Shown here: one piece after another, positions 62,581-64,000 of the stretch
Layout: each line of letters starts with the position of its first letter
How positions within the stretch are numbered: position 1 is the stretch's first letter
Assembly (NCBI GenBank): GCA_946892665.1
Contig: CAMPOT010000001.1
Coordinates: 2,046,001-2,110,000 of the forward strand
Reading direction: 5' to 3'
Source: Chryseobacterium sp. Marseille-Q5410
GTDB lineage: Bacteria; Bacteroidota; Bacteroidia; Flavobacteriales; Weeksellaceae
Length of the DNA: 64,000 nucleotides
Notes under the pieces: model-generated
Told to the model about the DNA's origin: nothing
The model's database searches: none
What the model saw: the letters and a program-made list of their open reading frames with translations, nothing else
Program-made: the position numbers and the translations under genes

Positions 62581-64000
62581 TTGCCGAGAAAATTACTTTT
62601 ATCCATTTTCATGATTACAGCATTTTGCTTTACAAATGCTCAGATTTTCACATGGAAAAACCCCAATCTTCCGAAAGACTCCACCAAAAAAGATTCAGTT
62701 ATTGCAGCAAAAATTGACCGAGATTTTTTTACCAAAGACACTTTGGATTTCATCCGAACTCCCAACAAAGTCATTCTTGATGAAGGAATCTTGGTTAAAA
62801 ATACACGATCTCAAATCCTGGGCGACCTCAATTCCAAAGGTTCCCTAATCCGAGGGATCACGTTTGGAAACAACCAAGGCCAAAGCGTACAAAGTTCGAT
62901 GGATCTTCAGATTTCAGGAAAATTATCAAAAGACGTCACGGTTTTGGCGTCGATTTCTGATCATAATTTGCCCATTCAAGCAGATGGATACACGCAAACC
63001 TTGGAAGAATTCGACAAAATATATCTCCAACTCAATATCAAAGACCGCTCTATTCTGCGCGCCGGACATTTAGATTTGCTTGATGACAACACTTACTTCG
63101 GGCGTTATCAAAGACGAAGTATGGGTATGCAGTTTCAAACCAATTTCGGGAAAGATAACACAACTTTCGTGGATGTTTCTGCCGGAGTTGCGCGTAGCGA
63201 ATTTCACCGAATTCGTTTTCAGGGTATCGAAGGAAACCAAGGTCCGTACCGACTGAACGGGAAAAACGGCGAACAATTTATCACCATTATTTCCGGATCT
63301 GAGCAGGTTTTTATTGATGGAATATTGATGAAAAGAGGTGAAAACCAAGATTATGTCATCAATTACAATACGGGAGAAATCACTTTCACCAGTTTCAGGC
63401 CGATTTTAAAACAGAATTTTATTACCATTTCTTATAATTACGCCAACAGAAATTACACAAGATTTTTAGTTACGGGAAATATTCAACATCAAAGAGAAAA
63501 AGCCAAATATGGTTTCAGTTGGTTTCTGGAAAATGACAATAAAAACGCTCCACTTTCTTTGAATTTAAGCAAAGAAGATCAACAGATTCTCGCCAATGCG
63601 GGCAACAATCCCGACCAAATGTACGCACCATCCGGAACGGTTTCGGAATATGATGTAAATAAAGTTTTATATCAACTTGTCGAAGATCCGAACGGGAATT
63701 ATTATGAATTTTCGACCGACCAGGCGAAGACTTTGTATCAGGTTTCTTTCACCTATTTTGGGGCAAATTCCGGCGATTATCGCATCAAGCAAACCACCAA
63801 TAACGGACGTGTTTTCGAATATGTGGGAAATAATTTGGGCGATTACAAAGCAGTTCGAAAATTGTCCGCTCCACAGAAAACTCAGGTTTTTTCTGGAAAT
63901 ACGGAATTTTTGCTAAAAGACGGGAAATTTGGAGCAGATTTCTCCTTCAGCAATTATGATGTTAATCTTTTCTCCTCGAAAGATGCCCATCAAAATATCG
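62581..64000 (+). CDS. large surface or outer-membrane protein, 5' part
   Basis: At least 473 residues, open to the window end. The start is a TTG at 62581, chosen because it gives the signal peptide PRKLLLSIFMITAFCFTNAQ; the next ATG (62611) would cut it short. The sequence shows repeated beta segments (SSMDLQISGKLSKDVTVLASISDHN, DRSILRAGHLDLLDDNTYFGRYQRR) and a well-structured stretch, GPYRLNGKNGEQFITIISGSEQVFIDGILM then DYVINYNTGEITFT. It looks like an outer-membrane or surface protein common in Bacteroidota, but I cannot name the family. Opposite in direction to the T9SS cargo genes. Confidence 0.7.
   Translation, partial: MPRKLLLSIFMITAFCFTNAQIFTWKNPNLPKDSTKKDSVIAAKIDRDFFTKDTLDFIRTPNKVILDEGILVKNTRSQILGDLNSKGSLIRGITFGNNQGQSVQSSMDLQISGKLSKDVTVLASISDHNLPIQADGYTQTLEEFDKIYLQLNIKDRSILRAGHLDLLDDNTYFGRYQRRSMGMQFQTNFGKDNTTFVDVSAGVARSEFHRIRFQGIEGNQGPYRLNGKNGEQFITIISGSEQVFIDGILMKRGENQDYVINYNTGEITFTSFRPILKQNFITISYNYANRNYTRFLVTGNIQHQREKAKYGFSWFLENDNKNAPLSLNLSKEDQQILANAGNNPDQMYAPSGTVSEYDVNKVLYQLVEDPNGNYYEFSTDQAKTLYQVSFTYFGANSGDYRIKQTTNNGRVFEYVGNNLGDYKAVRKLSAPQKTQVFSGNTEFLLKDGKFGADFSFSNYDVNLFSSKDAHQNI

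Overview
The window looks like chromosome of a flavobacterium, most likely a Chryseobacterium/Kaistella-type member of the Weeksellaceae. The evidence is low GC, almost no Shine-Dalgarno sites, Bacteroidota-type promoter boxes (TAnnTTTG about 20-60 nt before starts), type IX secretion C-terminal sorting tails, a 13-subunit nuo operon with the short NuoG used by this phylum, and tRNA genes without an encoded CCA end. Assignments rest on reading translated motifs; no database search was run.

Bases 1 to about 9500 are accessory DNA. A minus-strand mobilisable-element module runs HTH/excisionase-like protein, VapE-type P-loop protein, Toprim primase-like protein, MobC-like relaxosome protein, relaxase and a small membrane Mob accessory protein. 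A 13-bp inverted repeat directly 5' of mobC is a good oriT candidate. A 190-bp gap between the two replication-type genes carries ten copies of TACCT/AGGTA and could be an origin or operator. Flanking cargo is hypothetical: a protein with a HEPN-like RxxxxH motif, a two-helix membrane protein, a polytopic membrane protein and a partial gene at the left edge. No integrase is present in the window. The module borders a CAU-anticodon tRNA gene and a decayed second tRNA copy.

Bases 9850 to 21500 are core genes: methylmalonyl-CoA epimerase, rbfA, a LolC/E-like permease, a secreted endonuclease I with FN3 and T9SS tail, aroE, a DUF349 protein, ribD, a YigZ-family protein, a zinc metallopeptidase and an acetyltransferase-like protein.

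Bases 21600 to 35790 are the complete respiratory complex I operon (nuoABCDEF-x-GHIJKLMN). An outer-membrane beta-barrel gene (x) lies between nuoF and nuoG, and short heptamer repeats sit in several spacers.

Bases 36000 to 50200 hold an aldehyde dehydrogenase whose reading frame has an in-frame TAA at codon 10, its usual DUF779 partner, a gene fragment, a lipoprotein, a large secreted protein, a TPR histidine kinase/LuxR-type regulator pair, a FUSC transporter, mazG, a DUF5606 protein, def, ruvX, a SixA-type phosphatase and a class-C beta-lactamase-fold hydrolase.

Bases 50600 to 64000 hold a P2-type cation ATPase, a 15-copy octamer array, a fused OPRT-OMPDC (UMP synthase) gene, an AEC transporter, a DsbA/FrnE-type and a YceI gene that share the same CRP/FNR-like box at class II spacing, an M1-peptidase-like protein without its zinc site fused to a beta-barrel, two T9SS cargo proteins and the first 1.4 kb of a large surface protein.

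The observations most worth checking are the twin CRP/FNR-like promoters, the UMP synthase fusion, the interrupted aldehyde dehydrogenase, the oriT and TACCT-cluster candidates, and the pseudo-peptidase/barrel fusion.
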